From contig NZ_NJPO01000078.1 of assembly GCF_002855795.1 (NCBI RefSeq), forward strand, positions 1 to 9,883: a stretch of DNA of 9,883 nt. The letters are read 5' to 3'. A model generated the notes under the pieces. That model had not been told where the DNA came from. It made no database searches and saw only the letters and a list, made by a program, of their open reading frames with translations. Below, in pieces: positions 1 to 7,673 of this stretch; the stretch's first letter is position 1; each line of letters opens with the position of its first letter. Both the position numbers and the translations under genes were made by a program. The stretch is from Candidatus Palibaumannia cicadellinicola. Lineage in GTDB: Bacteria > Pseudomonadota > Gammaproteobacteria > Enterobacterales > Enterobacteriaceae.

Positions 1-1
1 A

Positions 2-163
2 TCAATATTTTTCATTAATAATAAATTGTCTCGAAGAAATAATAAATATCTCAACTTAGCAAGTAATAAGGGACTGGGTTATTCTACTGATTTGCCGCTG
101 GTTGAGTACAGACGTGATACTTTATCTTCAAATAGTTTTAATATCCTTAAGATTGATTATTAA
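2..163 (+). CDS. 3' end of an unidentified protein-coding frame, cut by the window edge
   Basis: Frame 2 is open from the first bases for 53 codons and ends at TAA 161-163. I do not recognise the protein. The last 30 or so codons have coding-like composition (about 45% GC), while the first 50 bases are AT-rich. The peptide ends FNILKIDY, with a terminal aromatic and roughly alternating hydrophobics. That is faintly like the last strand of an outer-membrane beta barrel, but this is too weak to name a family. The frame stops 49 bases before hemB. It could equally be a decayed gene end or a chance open frame, since a 53-codon opening in AT-rich DNA is uncommon but not rare. Confidence 0.35.
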   Translation, partial: SIFFINNKLSRRNNKYLNLASNKGLGYSTDLPLVEYRRDTLSSNSFNILKIDY

Positions 164-181
164 AAAGTTAGTAACTATTAC
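153..181 (+). promoter_or_regulatory. candidate sigma-70 promoter for hemB-fumC
   Basis: TTGATT (153-158) and TATTAC (176-181) are separated by 17 bases. Each hexamer matches 4 of 6 consensus positions. Transcription would start near 188, leaving a leader of about 25 bases before hemB. The -35 overlaps the end of the upstream open frame. This is a by-eye call in AT-rich DNA, so a chance match is possible. Confidence 0.3.
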
Positions 182-212
182 TCATTAAGCGCTTGAGATA
201 TTAGGAGTCAAA

Positions 213-1190
213 ATGTCTAATGTTTTCCCCTTTACTCGTCTCCGCCGCAGACGGCGTTCTGATGCCTTACGGATTATGTTTCAAGAAACTGATGTTAGGG
301 TCAGCGATTTAGTTTTTCCTATTTTTGTTGAGGAAAACATTAGCGATTATGTCCAGGTGTCCACCATGCCTGGTGTGGTACGTATCCCAGAGTCGCGACT
401 TGCATTCGAAATCGAGCGTTTCGCTAAAGCTGGTATTAAATCAGTAATGACGTTTGGTATTTCACATCATATGGATGAAACGGGCAGCGACACCTGGAAC
501 GAAAATGGTTTAGTAGCGCGTATTGCACGTATTTGTAAAGATACAGTGAGAGATATAGTGGTGATATCTGATACTTGTTTTTGTGAATACACTACTCATG
601 GACATTGCGGAGTACTTTATGATCATTATATTGATAATGATACTACTATCGTTAATCTAGGGCGTCAAGCAGTCGTTGCTGCACACGCTGGCGCTGATTT
701 TATTGCACCATCAGCAGCAATGGATGGTCAAGTCCAGGCGATACGTGCTGCGCTGGATGTTGCCGGTTACCATGAAACAGCCATCATGGCATACTCAACT
801 AAGTTCGCTTCTGCTTTTTATAGTCCATTCCGGGCAGCAAGCGGTACAACTCTTAAGGGTAACCGAAACACTTACCAAATAGATCCTATGAACCGCCGTG
901 AAGCTATTCATGAATCGCTATTAGATCAGCAGGAAGGAGCTGATGCTCTGATGGTTAAACCTGCTGGTGCATTCCTAGATACTATCCGTGATATTCGTGA
1001 AGCAACATATTTACCGCTAGCGGCTTATCAGGTTAGTGGAGAATATGCGATGATAAAATTTGCAGCAGCAGCTGGCGCTATTAACGAATACCAGATTGTG
1101 CGTGAAACATTAGGCGCAATTAAACGCGCCGGGGCTGATATTATCATCAGCTACTTCGCTATGGATATAGCCGAGCAAGGATTCTATTAA
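213..1190 (+). CDS. hemB: delta-aminolevulinic acid dehydratase (porphobilinogen synthase)
   Basis: HemB condenses two molecules of 5-aminolevulinate into porphobilinogen, the second committed step of heme synthesis, in the cytoplasm as a homo-octamer. The 325-aa product is collinear with E. coli HemB (324 aa). The zinc-binding cysteine cluster is C122, C124 and C132 in a [14 protein letters not shown] stretch. The two active-site lysines are K197 (in YSTKFAS) and K249 (in MVKPAGA); K249 forms the Schiff base by family knowledge. The C-terminal [10 protein letters not shown] and KRAGAD segments are intact. ATG 213 is preceded by AGGAG (203-207) at a 5-base spacing. fumC follows after only 15 bases, so the two are probably cotranscribed, a pairing I do not know from E. 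coli. No truncation or frameshift is seen. Confidence 0.97.
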   Translation: MSNVFPFTRLRRRRRSDALRIMFQETDVRVSDLVFPIFVEENISDYVQVSTMPGVVRIPESRLAFEIERFAKAGIKSVMTFGISHHMDETGSDTWNENGLVARIARICKDTVRDIVVISDTCFCEYTTHGHCGVLYDHYIDNDTTIVNLGRQAVVAAHAGADFIAPSAAMDGQVQAIRAALDVAGYHETAIMAYSTKFASAFYSPFRAASGTTLKGNRNTYQIDPMNRREAIHESLLDQQEGADALMVKPAGAFLDTIRDIREATYLPLAAYQVSGEYAMIKFAAAAGAINEYQIVRETLGAIKRAGADIIISYFAMDIAEQGFY

Positions 1191-1205
1191 TATGGGAGGA
1201 CAGAT

Positions 1206-2603
1206 ATGGCTGACACACGTATCGAAAAAGATTCCATGGGACTGATTGAGGTGCCGGCAGTACAGCTTTGGGGAGCACAAACTCAGCGTTCACTAGAATA
1301 TTTTCGTATCTCTAACGAAAAAATACCGCTAGAAATGATCAATGCTTTAGCGCAAATAAAGCGTGTAACAGCTGTTGTTAACCATGAGCTCAAATTGCTC
1401 GATAATCTGTGTGCTAATGCTATTATTCAAGCCGCCGACGAAGTTATAGCCGGTAAACACACTGATGAATTTCCGCTAGTTATTTGGCAGACAGGCTCTG
1501 GTACTCAAAGTAATATGAACATGAATGAAGTACTTGCAAATCGAGCCAGCGAGCTCTTAGGTGGGGAGCGTGGTGCCGCACGGCTTATTCATCCTCATGA
1601 AGATGTCAACAAAAGCCAGAGTTCTAACGATGTTTTTCCTACCGCGATGCATATCGCAGCAGTAGTAGCAGTGTGCGGGAATTTAATTCCGGAGATAAAA
1701 AAACTAAAGAATACTCTGAACCATAAGTCCGCAGTATTTAGCGATATCATAAAAATCGGCCGTACCCATCTGCAAGACGCTATACCTCTGACTCTTGGTC
1801 AAGAAATATCTGGTTGGGTGAAAATGTTAGAGCATAGCCTCGAACATATAGAGCATAGTATTCCACATCTGTGCGAACTAGCGCTAGGCGGCACGGCAGT
1901 AGGTACTGGTCTGAATACTCATCCTGAGTACGCTATACGCGTGGCAAAATTGCTGGCTGATTTTACTGGTTACCCATTTATTACGGCCCCCAATAAGTTT
2001 GAATCTTTAGCTACCTGCGACGCTTTAGTACACGCGCATGGCGCATTAAAAGGTTTATCTGCATCTATGATGAAAATCGCTAATGATGTACGCTGGCTAT
2101 CTTCTGGACCACGCTGTGGAATTGGCGAACTCAGTATACCAGAAAACGAGCCAGGTAGTTCCATTATGCCCGGTAAAATCAACCCTACGCAGTGCGAAGC
2201 GATAACCATGCTGTGTTGTCAGGTCATGGGCAATGATACCGCGATTAATATAGGTGGCGCATCTGGCAACTTCGAGCTTAATGTTTATCGTCCAATGGTA
2301 ATCTATAACTTTTTGCAATCAGTACGCTTATTAGCTGATGGCATTCATAGTTTTAATCATAATTGCGCAATTGGTATAAAACCTAATTGCGATCGTATTA
2401 AAGAATTATTAAACAAGTCACTGATGTTGGTTACTGCGCTCAATACACACATTGGTTATGACAAAGCAGCAGAAATTGCACAAAAAGCGCATAAAGAGCA
2501 ACTAACCTTGAAGACTGCAGCACTAAAATTAGGCTATCTTTCCGAGGAACAGTTTGATGAATGGGTACAACCTAAAAAAATGATTAATAACATAATAAGC
2601 TAA
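1206..2603 (+). CDS. fumC: class II fumarate hydratase (fumarase C)
   Basis: FumC reversibly hydrates fumarate to L-malate in the TCA cycle. It is the iron-free, oxygen-stable, homotetrameric fumarase. The product is 465 aa against 467 in E. coli. Seen here are the SGTQSNMN segment (98-105), H188 in GRTHLQDA, and the fumarase/aspartase signature [11 protein letters not shown] at 317-327. The signature contains the catalytic serine (S318 or S319, on the mobile loop) and K324. The start ATG follows GGAGGA (1195-1200) at 5 bases, 15 bases after the hemB stop. An A7 run near the 3' end (2574-2580) encodes the PKK residues of the slightly divergent tail and is a possible slippage site, but the frame is intact. 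Aspartase and argininosuccinate lyase share the signature, yet length and overall similarity favour FumC. Confidence 0.97.
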   Translation: MADTRIEKDSMGLIEVPAVQLWGAQTQRSLEYFRISNEKIPLEMINALAQIKRVTAVVNHELKLLDNLCANAIIQAADEVIAGKHTDEFPLVIWQTGSGTQSNMNMNEVLANRASELLGGERGAARLIHPHEDVNKSQSSNDVFPTAMHIAAVVAVCGNLIPEIKKLKNTLNHKSAVFSDIIKIGRTHLQDAIPLTLGQEISGWVKMLEHSLEHIEHSIPHLCELALGGTAVGTGLNTHPEYAIRVAKLLADFTGYPFITAPNKFESLATCDALVHAHGALKGLSASMMKIANDVRWLSSGPRCGIGELSIPENEPGSSIMPGKINPTQCEAITMLCCQVMGNDTAINIGGASGNFELNVYRPMVIYNFLQSVRLLADGIHSFNHNCAIGIKPNCDRIKELLNKSLMLVTALNTHIGYDKAAEIAQKAHKEQLTLKTAALKLGYLSEEQFDEWVQPKKMINNIIS

Positions 2604-2660
2604 CTTTATAGCTTTGTTATCTTATCGTTAGTGCTGTATGTCAGAAATTTTCGTACGGGA

Positions 2661-2677
2661 AGATAAAGATTTTATCT
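2661..2677 (+). repeat. short AT-rich inverted repeat upstream of nifJ
   Basis: AGATAAA and TTTATCT form a perfect 7-bp stem around a 3-base GAT loop, 24 bases before the nifJ start in the 98-base fumC-nifJ gap. The stem has only one G-C pair and no T tract follows, so it is not a convincing terminator. It could be a small operator or a chance palindrome. Confidence 0.25.
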
Positions 2678-2701
2678 ACCACAAGCAAGAAAAGGTAAAT
2701 C

Positions 2702-5700
2702 ATGATCACCACAGATGGAAATAATGCTGTCGCTTCCGTAGCCTATCGCATAAATGAAGTGATTGCCATTTACCCTATAACTCCCAGTTCTACTATAGCA
2801 GAACAGGCACATGCCTTATTTGAGTTAGGTAAGCCTAATATTTGGGGCGATATTCCTAAAATGGTGGAAATGCAATCGGAGGCAGGAGCTATCGCTACTG
2901 TACATGGTGCGTTACAGACAGGTGCTCTGTCTACCTCCTTTACCTCCTCCCAAGGATTATTACTTATGATCCCTACGCTATATAAACTGGCAGGACAGTT
3001 GATTCCTTTTGTGCTACATGTTGCTGCCCGTACCGTAGCCACCCATGCTCTATCTATTTTTGGTGATCATTCAGACGTAATGGCAGTCCGCCAGACCGGT
3101 TGCGCGATGTTATGTGCCAGCAGCGTGCAAGAAGCACAAGATTTTGCTTTGATTGCTCAAATAGCTAGCTTAAATAGTCGCCTACCGTTTATCCACTTTT
3201 TTGACGGTTTTCGTACCTCGCATGAAATAAATAAAATAGTTCCGCTCTTGGATGAAACACTTAAGGCTATACTTCCTCAGACTGCTATCGATGCACACCG
3301 TAGTCGCGCATTAACTCCGGATAGCCCGGTACTGCGTGGAACATCAGCTAACCCCGATACTTACTTCCAAAGTAGGGAAGCTACTAATCCTTGGTATAAC
3401 AAAACTTATTTTCATGTTCAGGAAGCTATGACAGTGTTTGCTGCGGCTACTGGCCGTAAATATCAGCCGTTTGAATATTACGGTCATACCGAAGCTGAAA
3501 GATTGATCGTAGTTATGGGCTCAGCTATTGGTACCTGCGAAGAAGTGATTGACGTCCTGCTAACTAGCGGCGAAAAAGTAGGTATGGTAAAAGTAAGGCT
3601 ATTTCGTCCTTTTTCTGCTATGCATTTACTATCTGTTATCCCGCAGACCATTCAGTGCGTAGCAGTTTTGGACCGAACTAAAGAACCTGGCGCCTTAGCT
3701 GAGCCTTTATATCTCGACGTTATGACCGCGCTAGCAGAAGCTTATAGTTTGGGCGAACGTAAAACTCTACCACGGACTATCGGCGGACGCTATGGCCTAG
3801 CTTCTAAAGAGTTCGATCCTGCTTGCGTGCTAGCCATTTTTAAAGAACTAATGCTCCTACGTCCGCGTCCACGTTTTACGGTAGGAATATTTGATGATGT
3901 CACTCAATTATCACTCTCACTACTAGATAATACTTTACCGCGCCTGGCTAAATTAGAAGCCATTTTCTACGGACTAGGTAGCGATGGTTCAGTATCTGCT
4001 GCAAAAAATAATATTAAAATTATTGGTAATAATACATCGTTATTTACACAGGGCTATTTTGTCTACGATTCTAAAAAAGCTGGCGGATTGACCGTTTCTC
4101 ATTTGCGAATCAGCGAAAAACCCATCAATTCTGCTTATCTCGTCAGTAATGCAGATTTTGTTAGTTGTAATCAATATACTTTTATAAGTAAATATCAGAT
4201 TGTGACGCGACTACGTCCTGGAGGAATATTATTAATGAATACTCCTTATAGTCCAGACGAGATATGGGTTAGGTTACCGCAGGAAGTACAAGCACTGCTT
4301 ATTCAGCGCCAAGCGCGTTTATATGTGATTAATGCACAGCAGATTGCTCATGAATATCAACTAGGCACACGAATTAATACTATTATGCAAATGGCTTTTT
4401 TCAAATTAACTAATCTTTTGCCTTGGGGTAAGACGCAGAAAGCTTTACAACAAGCTATAGTGATGAGCTATAGCCATAAAGGGCTAGAATTAGTTGAGCA
4501 TAACTTACAAGCGCTTAAAGCAGCATGCAACGCACTATTTGAGGTTCCTCTCGGCACTATAAATGAAGTTAGTCCGATACTACCACCAATTGTTTCTCAT
4601 GCAGCGCCCCATTTCGTCAAAACAGTCACAGCTGTGATGCTAGCTGGTCTTGGCGATACTTTGCCGGTTTCTGCTTTTCCCCCAGACGGTACCTGGCCAG
4701 TAGGCAGCTCCCGCTGGGAGAAGCGTAATATTGCTGAACAAATACCACTTTGGAAATCTGAGCTTTGCACACAGTGTAATCACTGCGTAGCAGCCTGTCC
4801 GCATGCTGCTATCCGCGCTAAGGTAGTAGCACCGCAAGCTCTAAATAGGGCGCCGGTGGGCCTAAAATCTTTAGATGTAAAAATACGTAATATGCATGGG
4901 CAAAAATATGTGCTGCAAGTAGCGCCGGAGGATTGCACAGGTTGTCGTCTGTGCGTTGAAGTATGTCCGGCCAAAGACCGTAATAATCGACAAAAGAAAG
5001 CTATTAACATGGCCTCACGCCTAGAGCATATTGAAGAAGAGAAAGTGAATTATGATTTTTTTCTGAATTTACCAGAAATTGATACAACAACTTTGGAGCA
5101 TATTAATATTCGTACGTCGCAGCTTATCACTCCTCTATTCGAATATTCAGGCGCTTGCTCCGGTTGCGGTGAAACACCTTATATAAAAATACTAACCCAG
5201 CTTTACGGCGATCGATTACTTATCGCAAATGCTACTGGTTGCTCATCTATTTACGGTGGTAACTTACCTACTACACCTTACACTACTAATGTAGACGGGC
5301 GCGGTCCAGCCTGGGCTAACTCGTTGTTTGAGGATAATGCTGAATTCGGTCTAGGCTTCCGTTTAACAGTAGATCAACATCGCCAAAGGGTACTACGCTT
5401 ACTAAACACTCAGGTTGCAATACTGCCTCCATTGCTACTAGAGGGCCTACGAACTGCTGAAGTGTCGGTAGAAGAACGTCGTAGGCAAATATTTGAACTA
5501 CGGCGTCTGCTAGCTAACAAACAGGATAAACAAGCACGTCAATTATCTAACGACGCAGATTATTTAGTGGATAAATCTATATGGCTTATTGGCGGTGATG
5601 GATGGGCCTATGATATAGGTTTCGGGGGACTAGATCATGTTTTAAGCCTAAACGAGAATATTAATATTTTAGTGCTAGATACACAGTGTTACTCAAATAC

Positions 5701-6220
5701 TGGCGGTCATCAGTCTAAGGCTACACCATTAGGTGCGGTGACAAAGTTTTGCGAACAGGGTAAGCGTAAAGCACGTAAAGATCTAGGCGTCAATATGATG
5801 ATGTACGGTCATATTTACGTAGCGCAAATTTCTCTGGGTGCTAAGTTGAATCACTCAGTCAAAGCTATCCAAGAAGCAGAGAGTTATCCAGGACCTTCTT
5901 TGATCATAGCCTACAGCCCATGTGAGGCGCATGGGTATGATCTGGCGCTAAGCCATACTCAAATGCAACAACTAACTGCTACAGGTTTCTGGCCTCTATA
6001 TCGTTTCGATCCACGACGTAGCCATGAAGGGAAGTTACCGTTGGTGTTAGACTCTCATTTGCCAACCGGAGACTTGTCTACTACCTTATTTAAGGAGCAG
6101 CGCTTCCGCCAGCTTAATAGCAACAAAATAGAGTTTGATAAGATGAGCGCATTTTACACAACGATAGAAAAAGAGCTAAAGCAAAAATATGACTTGTTAG
6201 CGCGGATGGCAGGCCAGTAA
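2702..6220 (+). CDS. nifJ: pyruvate:flavodoxin (ferredoxin) oxidoreductase, single-chain PFOR
   Basis: This enzyme oxidises pyruvate with CoA to acetyl-CoA and CO2, passing electrons to flavodoxin or ferredoxin through TPP and three [4Fe-4S] clusters. The 1172-aa chain matches E. coli YdbK/NifJ (about 1174 aa) along its length. Near the N-terminus are the pyruvate/TPP-contact residues T27 (YPITPS), E60 (MQSEAGA) and R111. Two ferredoxin-type motifs follow: C689, C692, C695, C699 and C745, C748, C751, C755. The proximal-cluster cysteines are C819, C822, C847 and C1074; the 3- and 25-residue spacings equal those I recall for Desulfovibrio PFOR. The TPP-diphosphate motif is GDGWA at 965-969, with N999 in YSNTGG. 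ATG 2702 has AGGT at 2693-2696. No lesion is visible. The enzyme is oxygen-sensitive and needs a partner flavodoxin or ferredoxin that is not encoded in this window. Confidence 0.96.
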   Translation: MITTDGNNAVASVAYRINEVIAIYPITPSSTIAEQAHALFELGKPNIWGDIPKMVEMQSEAGAIATVHGALQTGALSTSFTSSQGLLLMIPTLYKLAGQLIPFVLHVAARTVATHALSIFGDHSDVMAVRQTGCAMLCASSVQEAQDFALIAQIASLNSRLPFIHFFDGFRTSHEINKIVPLLDETLKAILPQTAIDAHRSRALTPDSPVLRGTSANPDTYFQSREATNPWYNKTYFHVQEAMTVFAAATGRKYQPFEYYGHTEAERLIVVMGSAIGTCEEVIDVLLTSGEKVGMVKVRLFRPFSAMHLLSVIPQTIQCVAVLDRTKEPGALAEPLYLDVMTALAEAYSLGERKTLPRTIGGRYGLASKEFDPACVLAIFKELMLLRPRPRFTVGIFDDVTQLSLSLLDNTLPRLAKLEAIFYGLGSDGSVSAAKNNIKIIGNNTSLFTQGYFVYDSKKAGGLTVSHLRISEKPINSAYLVSNADFVSCNQYTFISKYQIVTRLRPGGILLMNTPYSPDEIWVRLPQEVQALLIQRQARLYVINAQQIAHEYQLGTRINTIMQMAFFKLTNLLPWGKTQKALQQAIVMSYSHKGLELVEHNLQALKAACNALFEVPLGTINEVSPILPPIVSHAAPHFVKTVTAVMLAGLGDTLPVSAFPPDGTWPVGSSRWEKRNIAEQIPLWKSELCTQCNHCVAACPHAAIRAKVVAPQALNRAPVGLKSLDVKIRNMHGQKYVLQVAPEDCTGCRLCVEVCPAKDRNNRQKKAINMASRLEHIEEEKVNYDFFLNLPEIDTTTLEHINIRTSQLITPLFEYSGACSGCGETPYIKILTQLYGDRLLIANATGCSSIYGGNLPTTPYTTNVDGRGPAWANSLFEDNAEFGLGFRLTVDQHRQRVLRLLNTQVAILPPLLLEGLRTAEVSVEERRRQIFELRRLLANKQDKQARQLSNDADYLVDKSIWLIGGDGWAYDIGFGGLDHVLSLNENINILVLDTQCYSNTGGHQSKATPLGAVTKFCEQGKRKARKDLGVNMMMYGHIYVAQISLGAKLNHSVKAIQEAESYPGPSLIIAYSPCEAHGYDLALSHTQMQQLTATGFWPLYRFDPRRSHEGKLPLVLDSHLPTGDLSTTLFKEQRFRQLNSNKIEFDKMSAFYTTIEKELKQKYDLLARMAGQ

Positions 6221-6225
6221 CATGC

Positions 6226-6255
6226 TCTATGATTCATAATTATGAATATCATAGA
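6226..6255 (+). repeat. long palindrome after nifJ, possible bidirectional 3' end
   Basis: TCTATG and CATAGA flank a perfect 16-bp palindrome, ATTCATAATTATGAAT (6232-6247), giving 14 paired bases with an AT bulge on the right arm. It begins 6 bases after the nifJ stop and ends where the aroE relic begins on the other strand. It could therefore end nifJ transcripts and, historically, the tsaC-aroE transcript. There is no adjoining T tract: the nearest, T5 at 6274-6278 on the plus strand, is about 18 bases away. It is therefore a weak intrinsic terminator or an RNA-stabilising hairpin. Confidence 0.45.
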
Positions 6256-6401
6256 TCTCAGATGTCCCCGTAGTTTTTCTAGATGGTAAGACACTATGCT
6301 ATAACAACAGGCTCCACGCCCATTTCTGCGGCGAAAAAGACATAAATCTGTGGTGATAAACTATGTTTAATCGGGTTACCAAAAACAGCACTATTCTCTA
6401 T
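6256..6401 (-). pseudogene. aroE: relic of shikimate dehydrogenase
   Basis: The minus strand from 6401 reads ENSAVFGNPIKHSLSP and continues to MGVEP before a TAG at 6296-6294, 35 codons in all. This aligns without gaps to the AroE N-terminus (E. coli METYAVFGNPIAHSKSP), including the NADP-dependent shikimate dehydrogenase motif SLSP that contacts shikimate. The codon matching the initiator methionine is ATA (6401-6399), and GGAG (minus, 6413-6410) still sits 8 bases before it, as a ribosome site should. After the stop, VLP in one frame (6292-6284) and LEKLRGHL in another (6282-6259) are vaguely like AroE C-terminal tails, suggesting one large internal deletion. That second part is speculative. 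Intact AroE is about 270 residues, so this copy cannot be functional. It lies 20 bases after the tsaC stop on the same strand, the order found in E. coli. Confidence 0.87.
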
Positions 6402-6421
6402 GAGAATTGCTCCGTTAGTGA

Positions 6422-6976
6422 TTAGCCTTGACGAATTAATTCGCCGCTTAGAGCATCACGTATTTCTGAGGGATAACTTCTACCTTCTACCGTACCTTCC
6501 ATGACCGGAAAAGTTGCACCAAATTGCTTACGCACTTCGTCAACATTGCGTGCTGTGGATTTTCCACTTATGTTTGCACTAGTAGATACGAGTGGTTTAC
6601 CGAACGCTAGACATAGCCTTCGTACTGGTTCAAACGCACTGACGCGCACCGCCAATGAAGAAAATTGTCCAGTTAACCAGCGCGGAGTCGCTGTATTAGC
6701 CGGTATAACCCAAGTGACAAAACCTGGCCATAAAGCGAAAATGCGCGCACGCTGGTGAATATTAAGACTACTGTCATCAATATAATTAGCTAATTGCGCA
6801 TAAGTAGCTGCTACTAAGATTAAACCTTTTTGCCAATCTCGTCGTTTTAGCACTAGTAATTTCTGTACAGCCTTTTCGCTATCAGGATCACACCCTAATC
6901 CAAAAATGGCTTCGGTAGGATAAGCTATAACCTGTTGCTGACGTAGTAATGCTACAATATTAGTAATCACTAGCAA
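6422..6976 (-). CDS. tsaC: threonylcarbamoyl-AMP synthase (YrdC/Sua5 family)
   Basis: TsaC makes threonylcarbamoyl-AMP from threonine, bicarbonate and ATP, the donor for t6A37 of ANN-decoding tRNAs. Transfer is by TsaB/TsaD/TsaE, not in this window. The product is 184 aa (E. coli 190). Visible are VIAYPTEA (16-23), the basic LKRR and K50-G51 substrate-pocket segment, SLAVRV (107-112), STSAN (131-135) and the C-terminal PSEIRDA (169-175). The usual PGP-x-T motif reads PGFVT (84-88), an uncommon proline-to-phenylalanine change. No in-frame ATG exists: the frame opens after a TGA and the best start is TTG at 6976, with GAG 8 bases upstream. GTG at 6970 is the alternative. An ATG 15-17 bases upstream is out of frame. 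aroE once followed it; yrdD and smg no longer precede it. Confidence 0.93.
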   Translation of the reverse strand: MLVITNIVALLRQQQVIAYPTEAIFGLGCDPDSEKAVQKLLVLKRRDWQKGLILVAATYAQLANYIDDSSLNIHQRARIFALWPGFVTWVIPANTATPRWLTGQFSSLAVRVSAFEPVRRLCLAFGKPLVSTSANISGKSTARNVDEVRKQFGATFPVMEGTVEGRSYPSEIRDALSGELIRQG

Positions 6977-7003
6977 AGTTAGTGCTCATATTTTATATAT
7001 AAT

Positions 7004-7032
7004 ATAGTACGATTTTAATTTTATGCGATCAA
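7004..7032 (-). promoter_or_regulatory. candidate sigma-70 promoter for tsaC
   Basis: On the minus strand TTGATC (7032-7027) and TACTAT (7009-7004) are 17 bases apart, each matching 4 of 6 consensus positions. Transcription would start near 6997, about 20 bases before the TTG start. Further TA-rich hexamers nearby make the exact -10 uncertain. Confidence 0.3.
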
Positions 7033-7055
7033 CTATTCAAGCTTCTCTTGACGAC

Positions 7056-7073
7056 TACCATTAGTCAATGGTA
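7056..7073 (+). repeat. inverted repeat in the tsaC-def divergent region
   Basis: TACCATT and AATGGTA form a perfect 7-bp stem around AGTC. It lies between the divergent tsaC and def promoters and just after a TTGACG (7048-7053). A second small palindrome, AGATT-T-AATCT, lies at 7077-7087. Their position suits a shared operator, but there is no evidence of a regulator. Confidence 0.3.
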
Positions 7074-7074
7074 A

Positions 7075-7103
7075 TTAGATTTAATCTGATAGAAAAATAT
7101 AAT
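7075..7103 (+). promoter_or_regulatory. candidate sigma-70 promoter for def-fmt
   Basis: A perfect TATAAT sits at 7098-7103, 28 bases before the def start. The hexamer 17 bases upstream is TTAGAT (7075-7080), a poor -35. Transcription would start near 7110, giving a leader of about 22 bases. An alternative is TTGACG (7048-7053) with GGTAAT (7070-7075) at a 16-base spacing. Confidence 0.4.
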
Positions 7104-7120
7104 TTTTGCTCCAGCAAAAA
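7103..7120 (+). repeat. hairpin immediately upstream of the def start
   Basis: TTTTTGCT and AGCAAAAA pair perfectly (8 bp) around CC, ending 11 bases before ATG 7132. If transcription starts upstream of 7103, this hairpin would occupy the leader next to the ribosome site. If it starts near 7110, only half is transcribed. It is not followed by a T tract on the plus strand. Confidence 0.35.
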
Positions 7121-7131
7121 CGCAGACTAAT

Positions 7132-7644
7132 ATGTCCATATTACCAATATTACATTACCCTGACGATCGGCTGCGTAAAATTTCTAAGCCAGTAACAGAA
7201 ATAAATGATACTATACACCTAATAGTATATAATATGTTTGATACTATGTACGCTAATAAAGGTATCGGCCTAGCCGCACCACAGGTAGATATTAACCTAC
7301 GTATCATTGTGATTGATGTTTCGGAAAACCAAGTGCAACGTCTGGTACTCATTAATCCTGAGCTGCTGGACAAAAGTGGTCAAACTGGTATTGATGAAGG
7401 ATGTTTATCAATACCAAATCAATATTATTTTGTCCCTCGTGCTAAATATGTTAAAGTACGAGCGCAGGATCTAGGTGGTAACTACTTTCAGTTAGAAACT
7501 AATAATATACAAGCCATCTGTATTCAGCATGAGATGGACCATCTCATTGGGAAACTATTTGTTGATTACCTTTCGCCACTGAAGCAAAAGCTTATCGGTA
7601 AGAAAATGAACAAAATGGCACGCATACGCTCGGCTAAAACATAA
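7132..7644 (+). CDS. def: peptide deformylase
   Basis: Def removes the formyl group from the N-terminal methionine of nascent proteins at the ribosome, undoing the mark that Fmt places on initiator tRNA. The 170-aa product matches E. coli Def (169 aa). The three metal-site motifs are present: GIGLAAPQ (44-51), EGCLS with ligand C91 (89-93), and QHEMDH with ligands H133 and H137 and catalytic E134 (132-137). ATG 7132 gives the standard N-terminus ([11 protein letters not shown]). No convincing Shine-Dalgarno precedes it, unlike hemB, fumC, nifJ and hspQ. fmt follows after 29 bases in the usual def-fmt operon. E. coli places dprA upstream and divergent; here the divergent gene is tsaC. Confidence 0.97.
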   Translation: MSILPILHYPDDRLRKISKPVTEINDTIHLIVYNMFDTMYANKGIGLAAPQVDINLRIIVIDVSENQVQRLVLINPELLDKSGQTGIDEGCLSIPNQYYFVPRAKYVKVRAQDLGGNYFQLETNNIQAICIQHEMDHLIGKLFVDYLSPLKQKLIGKKMNKMARIRSAKT

Positions 7645-7673
7645 AATAAAATATAAACATCATAGTAATTGTT

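Noticed and set aside
676..882. 68-codon open frame inside hemB in another frame
   Set aside because: It is an out-of-frame shadow of the conserved hemB core with no plausible start signal.
1970..2318. Minus-strand open frames inside fumC
   Set aside because: They are antisense shadows of a highly conserved coding region, with no independent signals.
6226..6255. Palindrome considered as a strong Rho-independent terminator
   Set aside because: The stem is almost all A-T, has a bulge and lacks an adjacent T tract, so it is reported only as a repeat with possible 3'-end function.
6501..6758. 85-codon plus-strand open frame opposite tsaC
   Set aside because: It lies wholly antisense to a well-matched tsaC frame, has no ribosome site and resembles no protein I know.
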